A stretch of 64,000 nucleotides of DNA from Actinomadura litoris (GTDB lineage: Bacteria > Actinomycetota > Actinomycetes > Streptosporangiales > Streptosporangiaceae): positions 1 through 64,000 of the forward strand of contig NZ_WOFH01000015.1 of NCBI RefSeq assembly GCF_009733595.1, written 5' to 3'. This document shows, in pieces, positions 39,929-48,594 of this stretch (the first letter of the stretch is position 1; each line of letters begins with the position of its first letter). The notes beneath the pieces were generated by a model that saw nothing but the letters and a program-made list of their open reading frames with translations, did no database searches and was not told where the DNA came from. Position numbers and translations under genes: made by a program.

Positions 39929-41266
39929 GTGACGGCTCCCCCACCCACCGCGCGTCCCGCCCGCGTCCCGTGGAAGGCGGTGATCGGCGGCTCCGTCGGC
40001 AACATGGTCGAGTGGTACGACTGGTTCGTCTACGCGAGCTTCGCCACCTACTTCGCCTCGGCGTTCTTCCCCAAAGGCAACGAGACCGCGCAACTGCTGA
40101 ACACCGCCGGGATCTTCGCGGTCGGGTTCTTCATGCGCCCGGTCGGCGGCTGGCTGCTCGGCCGGTTCGCCGACCGGCGCGGGCGCAAGGCCGCACTCAC
40201 CCTGACCGTCACGCTGATGTCGGGCAGCGCGCTGCTCATCGCGGTCGCGCCGACCTACGGGTCGGTGGGGTACCTCGGCGCGTTCGTCCTGCTGGTGGCG
40301 CGGCTGCTGCAGGGCCTGTCGGTCGGCGGCGAGTACGCGGCCAGCGCCACCTACCTCACCGAGGCGACGCCGCCGGGACGGCGCGGGTTCGCCTCCAGCT
40401 TCCAGTACGTGTCGATGACGGCGGGGCAGCTCGTGGGGCTCGGGCTCCTGATCGTCCTGCAGCACGCGATGACCGAGGAGGCGCTGAAGTCCTACGGCTG
40501 GCGGATCCCCTTCGCCGTCGGCGCGGTCGCCGCCGCCGTGATCCTCTACCTGCGGCGGAGCCTGCTGGAGACCGAGGCGTTCGACGAGCAGGAGCGGGCG
40601 CCGGAGGAGGCCGGCGCCGGGCGCGGCACGCTGCGGGAGCTGGCCGCCCACCGGCGGGAGGCGGCGCTGGTGGTCGCGCTGACGATGGGCGGGACGCTCG
40701 CGTACTACACCTACACGACCTACCTGACCAAGTACCTGTCCAACACCGCCGGGCTGGAGAAGAGCACGGCGTCGCTGGTGAGCTTCTGCGCGCTGTTCGC
40801 GTTCATGTGGCTGCAGCCGCTCGCCGGGGCGCTGTCGGACCGGATCGGCCGCCGCCCGCTGCTGATCGGCTTCGGGATCGGCGGGACGCTCGGCACCGTC
40901 CCGCTGATGACCGCGCTGTCGCGGGTGGACGGCTTCGGCGGGGCGCTCGCGCTGTCGCTCGTCGGCCTGGTCATCGTCACCGGGTACACCTCGATCAACG
41001 CGGTCGTGAAGGCGGAGATGTTCCCCACCCACGTCCGGGCGCTGGGCGTGGCGCTGCCGTACGCGGTCGCGAACGCGCTGTTCGGCGGGACCGCGGAGTA
41101 CGTCGCGCTGTGGTTCAAGAAGGCGGGCGCCGAGTCGGGCTTCTACTGGTACGTGGCGGGCTGCGCGGCGGTGTCGCTGGTCGTGTACGTGTGCATGCGC
41201 GAGACCCGGGACGCGGCGCTGTCGCGGCGCGAGAGCGCGCCCGGCGACGTCCCGGCGCACGCCTAA
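39929..41266 (+). CDS. MFS transporter, metabolite:H+ symporter (MHS/KgtP-ShiA-like)
   Basis: The 445-residue transporter has 12 hydrophobic segments and MHS hallmarks: GNMVEWYDWFVYASFA in the first helix, GRFADRRGRKAALT in loop 2-3, GLSVGGEYAASATYLTEATPPGRRG and LSDRIGRRPLLIGFG. This branch imports organic acids such as 2-oxoglutarate, shikimate or proline-like compounds with protons. The GTG at 39929 follows AGGAGG. A response regulator begins ten bases after its stop, so transporter and two-component system are probably one transcript. Confidence 0.9.
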   Translation: MTAPPPTARPARVPWKAVIGGSVGNMVEWYDWFVYASFATYFASAFFPKGNETAQLLNTAGIFAVGFFMRPVGGWLLGRFADRRGRKAALTLTVTLMSGSALLIAVAPTYGSVGYLGAFVLLVARLLQGLSVGGEYAASATYLTEATPPGRRGFASSFQYVSMTAGQLVGLGLLIVLQHAMTEEALKSYGWRIPFAVGAVAAAVILYLRRSLLETEAFDEQERAPEEAGAGRGTLRELAAHRREAALVVALTMGGTLAYYTYTTYLTKYLSNTAGLEKSTASLVSFCALFAFMWLQPLAGALSDRIGRRPLLIGFGIGGTLGTVPLMTALSRVDGFGGALALSLVGLVIVTGYTSINAVVKAEMFPTHVRALGVALPYAVANALFGGTAEYVALWFKKAGAESGFYWYVAGCAAVSLVVYVCMRETRDAALSRRESAPGDVPAHA

Positions 41267-41276
41267 CCTTGTCGGC

Positions 41277-41942
41277 ATGCGGGTACTCCTGGTCGAGGAC
41301 GACGACCGGCTCGCGTCCGCGCTGACCACCGCCCTGACCTGGCACGGCCACACCGTCGAGCGCGCCGCGCTCGCCGTCGACGCCCTCCGGCTGGCGGGCG
41401 GGGCCGACTTCGTGCTCCTGGACCTCGGCCTGCCCGACATGGACGGCATGGACGCGCTGCGCCGCGTCCGCCGGGTGTCCGCCGTCCCGATCATCGTGGT
41501 GACGGCCCGGACGCGGGAGCGGGACGTGCTGCGCGGGCTGCGCTCGGGCGCCGACGACTACCTGGTCAAGCCGTTTCGGACGGCGGAGCTGATGGCGCGG
41601 ATGGAGGCGGTCGTCCGGCGCGGCACGCGGCCGCTGCCGGTGCCGCCGCCGCTCGTGGCGGTGGGGGACGTCCGGATCGACCTGGCGCGGCGGCGGGTGG
41701 CCGTCGCGGGCCGCCCGGTTCCGCTGACCCGCCGCGAGTTCGACCTGCTGGCGCTGCTCGCGCGGGAGCCGGGCGTCGTGCGGGGGCGGGAGGAGATCCT
41801 GGACGCCATCTGGGGCGACCCGCTGCTGTCGGCGTCCCGGTCGCTGGACGTGCACGTGGCGGGGCTGCGCTCCAAGACGGGCCGTCCGTGGCTGGTGGTG
41901 ACGCTGCGCGGCACCGGCTACCGGCTAGGGACCGCGCCGTGA
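41277..41942 (+). CDS. OmpR/TctD-type response regulator
   Basis: The 221-residue regulator has a receiver domain with the phospho-acceptor Asp in LLDLGLPDMDG (about residue 46), the acidic pair VEDDD, Thr in VVTARTR and Lys in YLVKPF. A winged-helix DNA-binding domain follows (LTRREFDLLALLAREPG; GTGYRLG). It pairs with the histidine kinase that follows. The transporter upstream and the TAXI binding protein facing it suggest control of organic-acid uptake, as in TctDE systems. Confidence 0.93.
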   Translation: MRVLLVEDDDRLASALTTALTWHGHTVERAALAVDALRLAGGADFVLLDLGLPDMDGMDALRRVRRVSAVPIIVVTARTRERDVLRGLRSGADDYLVKPFRTAELMARMEAVVRRGTRPLPVPPPLVAVGDVRIDLARRRVAVAGRPVPLTRREFDLLALLAREPGVVRGREEILDAIWGDPLLSASRSLDVHVAGLRSKTGRPWLVVTLRGTGYRLGTAP

Positions 41943-41985
41943 GCGGGGCCGTGAGCGGGGCCGTGAGGGGCGCCGCGCCGTGAGG
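41937..41985. repeat. 12-bp tandem repeats at the response regulator/kinase junction
   Basis: CCGTGAGCGGGG is repeated at 41937-41948 and 41949-41960, followed by CCGTGAGGGG (41961-41970) and CCGTGAGG (41978-41985). The first copy contains the regulator's TGA and the last the kinase's GTG start. The other GTG codons are out of frame with the kinase. It looks like junction slippage that moved the two genes apart. Confidence 0.85.
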
Positions 41986-43347
41986 CCGCGGCTCGTCGCG
42001 ACGTTCACGGTGCTGATCGTCCTGGTGGTCACGGCGCTGGCGGTGCCGCTCGGCCTGGCCTACGCCGCGCACCGCGCGAACCGGCTGCTGCTCGACCGCC
42101 GCGCGGACGCGACCCGGTTCGCCGAGCTGGCCGACCGGGCCGCGCGGGAGGGCGACCGGAGCGCGCTCGTCCCCGAGGTGACCCGCTACGCCGCGCTGTA
42201 CGGGGCGGCCGTGCGGATCCGCGACCGGGACGGGACGCTGCTCGCCGAGGCGGGCCGCATGGACGTCGACGACACCGCCGCGACCCGCACCGCGCTGTCG
42301 GGGCGCACCACCGAGGACCTGCCCGCGCTCGGCCCGTTCGGCCCCCGCGCGGTGCTGATCGCCGAGCCCGCCGGGCGGGACGCGCAGCTGTCGGGCGCGG
42401 TGCTGCTGCTCGCGCCGACCGAGCGGGCCCGCCGCGACATCGCGCTGGTGTGGGCGGCGCTGGCGCTGGGCGCGCTCGCGGTGCTCGGCTGCTCGACCCT
42501 CGCGGCGCGGTCCCTGGCCCGGTGGATCCTGCGGCCGGTCACCGACCTCGACCGCACCGCGGGCGAGATCGCCGGAGGACGGCTGGACGCCCGCGTCGAT
42601 CCCGGCGTCGGCCCGGCCGAGCTGCGCCGCCTCACCTCCCGGTTCAACGCGATGGCGGACGCGGTGTCGGCCGCGATGGAGCGCCAGCGCGTCTTCGTCG
42701 CCGACGCCTCGCACGAGCTGCGCACCCCGCTGGCCGTGCTGTCGCTGCGGCTGGAGAACCTCCTGCCGCACCTGGACGCCGCCGGGACCCCCGAGCACGA
42801 GGAGGCGATGGCCGAGATCGACCGGCTCGCCGCGCTCGTGGAGGCGATGCTCGCGCTCGCGCGGGTCGAGTCCGGCGCGGCGGCCCGCGAGGTCGACGCG
42901 GCCGCCGAGCTGCGCCCCCGGCTCGCCGGGTGGCGGGAGGTGTTCGCGGCCCAGGGCCTCACCCTCGCCGTGGAGCTGCCGGAGTCCTGCCCCGCCCACG
43001 CCGTGCCGGACGCGGTCGCCCGCGTCGCCGACACCGCCCTGGACAACGCGCACAAGTTCGTCCCCCCGGGCGGGACGGTCACGGTGACCCTGGAGGAGGC
43101 GCCGGAGGGGGCCGTCCTGCGCGTCGCCGACGACGGGCCCGGCCTCGGCGGCGCCGAGCGCGCGGACGCCGCGTCCCGCTTCTGGCGCTCCCCCGACCAC
43201 GCCAACGTCCCGGGCAGCGGCCTCGGCCTCGCGATCGCCGCCGAGCTGGCCAAAGCGAGCGGGGGGACGCTGCGCCTGCTGCCGGGCAGCCCCTCCGGCC
43301 TGGTCGTCGAGCTGCGCCTTCCCGGCCCGGCGGGCCCTCAGCCGTAG
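41980..43347 (+). CDS. Sensor histidine kinase (TctE/QseC-like)
   Basis: The 455-residue membrane kinase has a first membrane segment at about 7-30, an extracytoplasmic sensor domain (about 35-150), a second membrane segment (about 153-175) and HAMP. The phospho-acceptor H-box is VADASHELRTPLAVL, followed by an ATPase domain with N-box ALDNAHKFV, G1 VADDGPGLGG and G2 GSGLGLAIA. The GTG start at 41980 lies in the repeat array. Its 3' end overlaps the convergent TAXI gene by ten bases. Confidence 0.92.
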   Translation: MRPRLVATFTVLIVLVVTALAVPLGLAYAAHRANRLLLDRRADATRFAELADRAAREGDRSALVPEVTRYAALYGAAVRIRDRDGTLLAEAGRMDVDDTAATRTALSGRTTEDLPALGPFGPRAVLIAEPAGRDAQLSGAVLLLAPTERARRDIALVWAALALGALAVLGCSTLAARSLARWILRPVTDLDRTAGEIAGGRLDARVDPGVGPAELRRLTSRFNAMADAVSAAMERQRVFVADASHELRTPLAVLSLRLENLLPHLDAAGTPEHEEAMAEIDRLAALVEAMLALARVESGAAAREVDAAAELRPRLAGWREVFAAQGLTLAVELPESCPAHAVPDAVARVADTALDNAHKFVPPGGTVTVTLEEAPEGAVLRVADDGPGLGGAERADAASRFWRSPDHANVPGSGLGLAIAAELAKASGGTLRLLPGSPSGLVVELRLPGPAGPQP

Positions 43348-44270
43348 GTGGAGCGGTAGTAGCGGGCCGCGCCCGGATGCAGCGGGACGGCGCCGGTGCC
43401 GATCGCGTAGCGCCGGTCGAGGCGCCCGCCGGGCGCGTCGGGGGCCTCCAGCCGGTCCCGGCTCGCGAACAGGATCCGCGTCGCGGTGAACGCGACGTCG
43501 CCCGGCAGGGACGCGCCGCACACCAGGTAGCTCGGCGTGCCGACGGTCGGGACGGGCCCCGCCCCGCCGTACTCCCCCGCCGGGACGGCGGCGTGCTCGT
43601 AGACCGGGCCGTACGCGCGGCGCAGCGGCGCCACCAGCCCGTCGAGGGGCAGCAGCCGGATCGGCGTCGTCCGCGCGAACGCGGCGAGCGCCGGGGTCGG
43701 CACCCCGCCCGACCAGAAGAACGCCGCGACGCGGCCCGCGCGCAGCGCCCGCGCCGAGGCGTCCAGGCCGAGCGTGGAGACGACCGCCGGACGGCGCAGC
43801 CGCGCCGCGTCCAGGACCCGCCCGGCGCTCACCGCCGTGCCCGACAGCGCCGCGCCGACCGACACCCGGCGCCCGGCCAGGTCGGCGGGCGAGCGGACCG
43901 GCGACCCCGCCGGAACCACCAGGTGGACGTAGTTCATGTACATGCGGGCCAGCGCCGCCACCGGGAGCCGCTCGGCCAGGACGGCGCGGTCGGCGCTGTC
44001 GGCCAGCGCGAAGCCCAGCTCGGCGCGGCCGCCGGCGAGCATCGCGAGGTTCTCCACGCTCGCGGCCGTCCGCAGCACCCGCGCGTCCAGGCCGCCGCGC
44101 CGCAGCTCGGCCGCGAACCGCTGGCCGAGCACCTCGTAGGCGCCGCCCGCCTCGCCCGTGGCCAGCCTGAGCCGCGCCCTCGGCCCGGACCGGCCTCCGC
44201 AGCCCGCCGCGGCGGCGGGGACGCCGGCGGCCAGCGCCAGGAACGCCCGGCGTCCAGGTGCGGCGCTCAT
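43338..44270 (-). CDS. TAXI-family solute-binding lipoprotein (orphan TRAP component)
   Basis: The 310-residue protein begins with a signal ending in PAAAAGCGG, a lipobox-like site for lipidation. It then shows the TAXI fold: LRLATGEAGGAYEVLGQRFAAEL, read in parts, SVENLAMLAGGRAELGFALADSADRAV and YVHLVVPAGSPVRSPADLAGRRVSVG. TAXI proteins bind small organic acids for TRAP transporters, but no TRAP membrane subunits are in the window. It is the last gene of a minus-strand catabolic operon and converges with a sensor kinase, so it may present ligand to that kinase. Confidence 0.88.
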   Translation of the reverse strand: MSAAPGRRAFLALAAGVPAAAAGCGGRSGPRARLRLATGEAGGAYEVLGQRFAAELRRGGLDARVLRTAASVENLAMLAGGRAELGFALADSADRAVLAERLPVAALARMYMNYVHLVVPAGSPVRSPADLAGRRVSVGAALSGTAVSAGRVLDAARLRRPAVVSTLGLDASARALRAGRVAAFFWSGGVPTPALAAFARTTPIRLLPLDGLVAPLRRAYGPVYEHAAVPAGEYGGAGPVPTVGTPSYLVCGASLPGDVAFTATRILFASRDRLEAPDAPGGRLDRRYAIGTGAVPLHPGAARYYRSTYG

Positions 44271-44288
44271 CGGGCGCTCATCGGGCGC

Positions 44289-44291
<3 letters not shown>
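44262..44291. repeat. 11-bp tandem repeat at the enoyl-CoA hydratase/TAXI junction
   Basis: On the minus strand TGAGCGCCCGA is repeated twice and followed by TGAGCGCC. The first copy holds the hydratase stop. The second creates a four-codon reading frame (MSAR then stop), and its stop overlaps the TAXI start as ATGA. The minicistron could relay ribosomes between the genes. Confidence 0.85.
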
Positions 44292-45079
<788 letters not shown>

Positions 45080-45083
<4 letters not shown>

Positions 45084-46042
45084 ACCGCCCCGCCCTCCTG
45101 TGCCAGGTCTCCGAGACCCTCGAACGCCGCGCGGAGCCGCCGCACGGCCAGGCGCATGGCCTCGGCCCCGGCGTCGAAGATCTCCGGCAGCAGGAAGAAC
45201 GAGTGGACGACGCCGTCGAAACGGCGCACCTCCACCGGGACGCCCTCCGCCGCCAGCCGCCGCGCGTACGCCTCCGCCTCGTCCCGCAGGATGTCGCACT
45301 CGGCGGTGATCACGGTAGCGGGCGCCGTGCCCGCCAGCCGGGGCGCGCGCAAGGGGGCCAGGCGCGGATCGGCGGGGTCGGCGCCGCCCCGGTACAGCTC
45401 CAGGAACCGCGCGAGCGTCGCGGCGTCCAGCCCGTACCCCCGGCCGTACTCGGCCCAGCTCGGGGTGTCCATCGCCGTGTCGGTCACCGGGTAGACCAGG
45501 AGCTGGTGCGCCAGCGGCACGCCCCGGTCGCGGGCCAGCAGCGCGAGCGCGGCGGCCAGGTTCCCCCCGGCGCTGTCGCCCGCGACCGCGACCGCGCCGG
45601 GCAGGGCGCCGTAGCGGCCCGGGTCGCGGGTGAGGGCCGCCAGGGCCGCCCACGCGTCCTCCACCGCCGCCGGGAACGGGTGCTCGGGGGCGAGCCGGTA
45701 GTCGACGCCGAGCACCGCGCATCCGGCGCCGGCCGCGATCTCGCGGCACGCCGCGTCCACGTTGTCGACGCCGCCCAGCACCCAGCCGCCGCCGTGCAGG
45801 TAGACCACGGCGGGCAGCGCGCCCTCGCCCTCGGGCAGCGGGCGGTAGAGGCGCACCGGAACGCGGCCGCCCGGCCCCGGCACGGTCAGGTCGCAGACGT
45901 GCGGCAGCTCCCGCGTCACCAGCGGGAACGCGGCGGCGATCGCGCGGCGCATCTCCTCGATCGGGGGCTCGTCCGGCGGGGCTCCGGCCGTCCAGGAGGC
46001 GAGCAGTTCCAGGAAGTCCTCGGCCTGCGGGTGCAGGGGCAT
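45080..46042 (-). CDS. Alpha/beta hydrolase, hormone-sensitive lipase family
   Basis: This 320-residue esterase has the HSL-family oxyanion motif YLHGGGWVLGG (about residue 80), the nucleophile GDSAGGNLAAALAL (Ser about 155), the acid Asp in ITAECDILRDEA and His in FDGVVHSFFLL. It probably hydrolyses small acyl esters. The ATG at 46042 is 16 nt downstream of the class I amidotransferase gene, and its stop overlaps the enoyl-CoA hydratase start, so the four genes to the TAXI protein form one operon. Confidence 0.9.
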
Positions 46043-46058
46043 GCGGCGGCCTCCCGGG

Positions 46059-46802
46059 TCAGCGCGCGGCGGCGGCGACCAGCGCCTCGAACAGGCGCCG
46101 GTCGTCGCCCTCCTCGGGGTGCCACTGGACGCCGAGCCCGAACCGGTGCCCCTGAAGCTCGACGGCCTCGACGACCTGGTCCTCGGCCCACGCGACAGCG
46201 GACAGGCCCTTGCCGAGGCGGCTCACCGCCTGGTGGTGGTAGGTCGGCACGTCGGACTCCTCGCCGAGGATCCCGCCGATCGTGCTGCCCGCGCTGAACT
46301 GCACCCGGTGCGAGCCGACGATGCCGGTCTCCGGGGCGTGGCCCTTGTGGCCGACCGCCTCCGGCAGGTGCTGGACGAGCGCCCCGCCCCGCGCGACGTT
46401 CAGCACGTGCATGCCCCGGCAGATCGCCAGGAACGGCAGGTCGGCGTCCACCGCCGCGCGGACGAGCGCCAGCTCGTAGCGGTCCCGCTGGGGCTGCGGC
46501 GGGCCGGTCTCGGCGTGCCGGTCCGCGCCGTACAGGTCGGGGTCGACGTCGCCGCCGCCCGCCAGGACGATGCCGTCCAGCCGGGAGACCAGGGCGCCGA
46601 GGCCGCGCAGCGTCGCGGCCGGGGGGAGCAGGACGGCGACGCCGCCCGCGCGCTCGACCGAGCGCGGGTAGGACACCGGCAGGAGCGCGGCCTCGCGCAC
46701 CCACACGCCCCAGCGGGCCGGTTCCTGGTAGGTGGTGACGCCGATGAGGGGCAGCCCGCCGGCGCTCGGTGCCGTCGGTGCCCCCCGGATCGCCTCTGAC
46801 AT
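46059..46802 (-). CDS. Gamma-glutamyl-gamma-aminobutyrate hydrolase-like peptidase (C26, PuuD-like)
   Basis: The 247-residue class I glutamine-amidotransferase-fold hydrolase has its Cys nucleophile in LAICRGMHVLNVARGG (about residue 120), GGGDVDPDLYG upstream and the His-Glu pair in GVQWHPEEGDD. The family frees Glu from gamma-glutamyl conjugates made during polyamine (putrescine) breakdown. No other puu genes are here, and the next gene is an esterase, so the conjugate may differ. The ATG at 46802 has GAGGGGAACC upstream. First gene of the operon ending in the TAXI protein. Confidence 0.87.
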   Translation of the reverse strand: MSEAIRGAPTAPSAGGLPLIGVTTYQEPARWGVWVREAALLPVSYPRSVERAGGVAVLLPPAATLRGLGALVSRLDGIVLAGGGDVDPDLYGADRHAETGPPQPQRDRYELALVRAAVDADLPFLAICRGMHVLNVARGGALVQHLPEAVGHKGHAPETGIVGSHRVQFSAGSTIGGILGEESDVPTYHHQAVSRLGKGLSAVAWAEDQVVEAVELQGHRFGLGVQWHPEEGDDRRLFEALVAAAAR

Positions 46803-47307
46803 GCGTGGTTCCCCTCTCCACGGCTCTGGCCGCGCTCCGGTCACGATATGTGGTGAGTTGCCACCTTTGCGACGTCATCATCGCGCACCACCGGGCCTCC
46901 CCCGGGCCGGGCCGCCCCGCCCCGCGGTGGCCCTCCGCAGCGAACAGATCACGCCGCCTTTCCTCCACCGGGGTGGAGATTACTCTCCCGCCGCCGCCCG
47001 GTCCGTTCCCAGGCGCCGCGCGGCGCCGCGGCGGGAAATTCCGCGGGCCGCCACGTCATCAATTCGCCGGTACTACATAACCGACCAATCACTCTCTTTC
47101 AGTACTGATCGGTATTCGTCCTCTTTGCCAGAAATGTTGGTACCAATACCGCCCGATACGCGACTACGCTCCGTCATACCAGCCCGGAGTTGGCGTGAAC
47201 CGCTTGAGGACCGGCGGATCCGGGTGCGAGAATCTCACCGAGCCGGGCACCCGACGCCGCGCGCGGGGCGGAACCGGCCCCCGATGACCCAAGAGGGCGA
47301 GCCTGAC
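46803..47307. promoter_or_regulatory. 505-bp divergent control region before the flavohemoglobin gene
   Basis: No gene is seen here. The part from about 47050 to 47180 is clearly AT-richer than its surroundings and is dense in GGTA/TACC elements: CGGTAC (47068-47073), CGGTATT (47110-47116), the perfect palindrome TTGGTACCAA (47137-47146) and AATACCG (47145-47151). CGGTATT and AATACCG are exact inverted copies 28 bases apart. Two GC palindromes lie nearer the leftward gene: CTCCACC-GG-GGTGGAG (46963-46978) and GGCGCCGC-GCGGCGCC (47012-47027). The cluster looks like a regulator array for the haemoglobin, possibly nitric-oxide responsive; the factor is unknown. Confidence 0.5.
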
Positions 47308-48594
47308 ATGTCATTGGATCCCCGCATTCTCAAAGAGAGCTTCAGCCGTCTGGAAAACGAGCCGGGAAAGGCGGCGGGCTATTTCTACGGCCGCCTGTTC
47401 GCCGAGAATCCGCGGCTGCGGGCCCTGTTCCCGCCCGCGATGGGCGCCCAGTGCGACCGTCTCTTCCATGCGCTCGGCCGGATCGCCTGGAGCCAGGACA
47501 GCCCCGACGAGCTGAGCGCCTACCTGGCCCGGCTCGGCCGCGACCACCGCCGGTTCGGGGTGCTGCCCGAGCACTACCCCGCCGTCGGCGCCGCGCTGAT
47601 CGCCACCCTGCGGACGTTCGCCGCCGAGGTCTGGAGCGCCGAGGCGGAGGCGGCCTGGAGCGCCGCCTACCGGTCCGCGTGCGACACCATGATCGCCGCC
47701 GCCGAGCGGGACGCCGCGACCGCGCCGCCCTGGTGGGTCGCCGAGGTCGTCGAGCACGACCGCCGCGCGGCCGACCTCGCCGTCCTCACCCTGCGGCCGG
47801 ACGCGTCGCTGCCCTACACCGCCGGCCAGTACGTCCCCGTGCAGACCGCGCGCTGGCCCCGGGTCTGGCGGCCCTACTCCATCGCCAACGCCCCGCGCCC
47901 GGACGGGCTGCTGAGCCTGCACGTCCGCGCGCTGCCCGCCGGGTGGGTGAGCGGCGCCCTCGTCCGGCACACCCGGCCCGGCGACACCGTCCTGCTCGGC
48001 CCGGCCATGGGCACGATGACGCTCGACCCCGACTCGGACCGCGACCTGCTGCTCGTCGCGGGCGGCACCGGCCTCGCGCCCGCCAAGGCCCTCGTCGAAC
48101 AGCTCGCCGCCTCGGGGCACCGGCGCGACGTCCACCTGCTGATGGGCGCCCGCACCGCGCGCGACCTGTACGACCTGGCCGACCTGCGCCGGCTGGAGTC
48201 GGAGCACCCGTGGCTGAAGGTCGTGCCCGTCCTGTCGGACGCCCCGGACGGCGAGCGCGACGGGGACGTCCCGCACCGGCCCCACGGCCCGCTGCCCGAC
48301 GTCCTGGAACGGCTCGGCGGCTGGGACGGCCACGACGCCTACGTCGCCGGGCCCGCCCCGATGGTGCGGCGGACGGTGACGGCGTTACAGCGGCTGGGCC
48401 TGCCGCTGACCCGCGTCCACCACGACCTTCTCCGGGCCGAGGAGATCCCCTCCCCCGACGGGCCGCGACCGCGCGTCCAGCCGCCCGGTCAGGCCGGGTC
48501 GGCCGGGTCGGCCGGGTCGGCCGGGTCCGCCGTGTCGACTGTGTCGACTGGGTCGGGCGGGACGGGCGTGGCCCGCCAGCGGCACGGCGGCTGA
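47308..48594 (+). CDS. Flavohemoglobin-like nitric oxide dioxygenase with repeat tail
   Basis: The 428-residue protein joins a globin domain (about 1-140: distal Tyr in GYFYGRLF, proximal His in GRDHRRFGVLPEHY) to a ferredoxin-NADP reductase module (FAD motif RPYSIAN, about 190; NAD motif GGTGLAPAKALV, about 255). This is the layout of NO-detoxifying Hmp. The last 45 residues are an added Gly/Ser/Ala tail encoded by 9-bp tandem repeats and overlap the convergent MBL gene by 106 bases. I start at the ATG at 47308; an in-frame ATG at 47284 would add eight residues. Confidence 0.88.
   Translation: MSLDPRILKESFSRLENEPGKAAGYFYGRLFAENPRLRALFPPAMGAQCDRLFHALGRIAWSQDSPDELSAYLARLGRDHRRFGVLPEHYPAVGAALIATLRTFAAEVWSAEAEAAWSAAYRSACDTMIAAAERDAATAPPWWVAEVVEHDRRAADLAVLTLRPDASLPYTAGQYVPVQTARWPRVWRPYSIANAPRPDGLLSLHVRALPAGWVSGALVRHTRPGDTVLLGPAMGTMTLDPDSDRDLLLVAGGTGLAPAKALVEQLAASGHRRDVHLLMGARTARDLYDLADLRRLESEHPWLKVVPVLSDAPDGERDGDVPHRPHGPLPDVLERLGGWDGHDAYVAGPAPMVRRTVTALQRLGLPLTRVHHDLLRAEEIPSPDGPRPRVQPPGQAGSAGSAGSAGSAVSTVSTGSGGTGVARQRHGG

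Noticed and set aside
41566..43521. 651-codon minus-strand frame opposite the two-component genes
   Set aside because: Antisense to clear receiver and kinase motifs; no family signature.
46963..47027. GC palindromes CTCCACC-GG-GGTGGAG and GGCGCCGCGCGGCGCC as regulator sites
   Set aside because: Self-complementary GC runs are frequent by chance at this composition and have no second copy near a related gene; mentioned only as part of the region.
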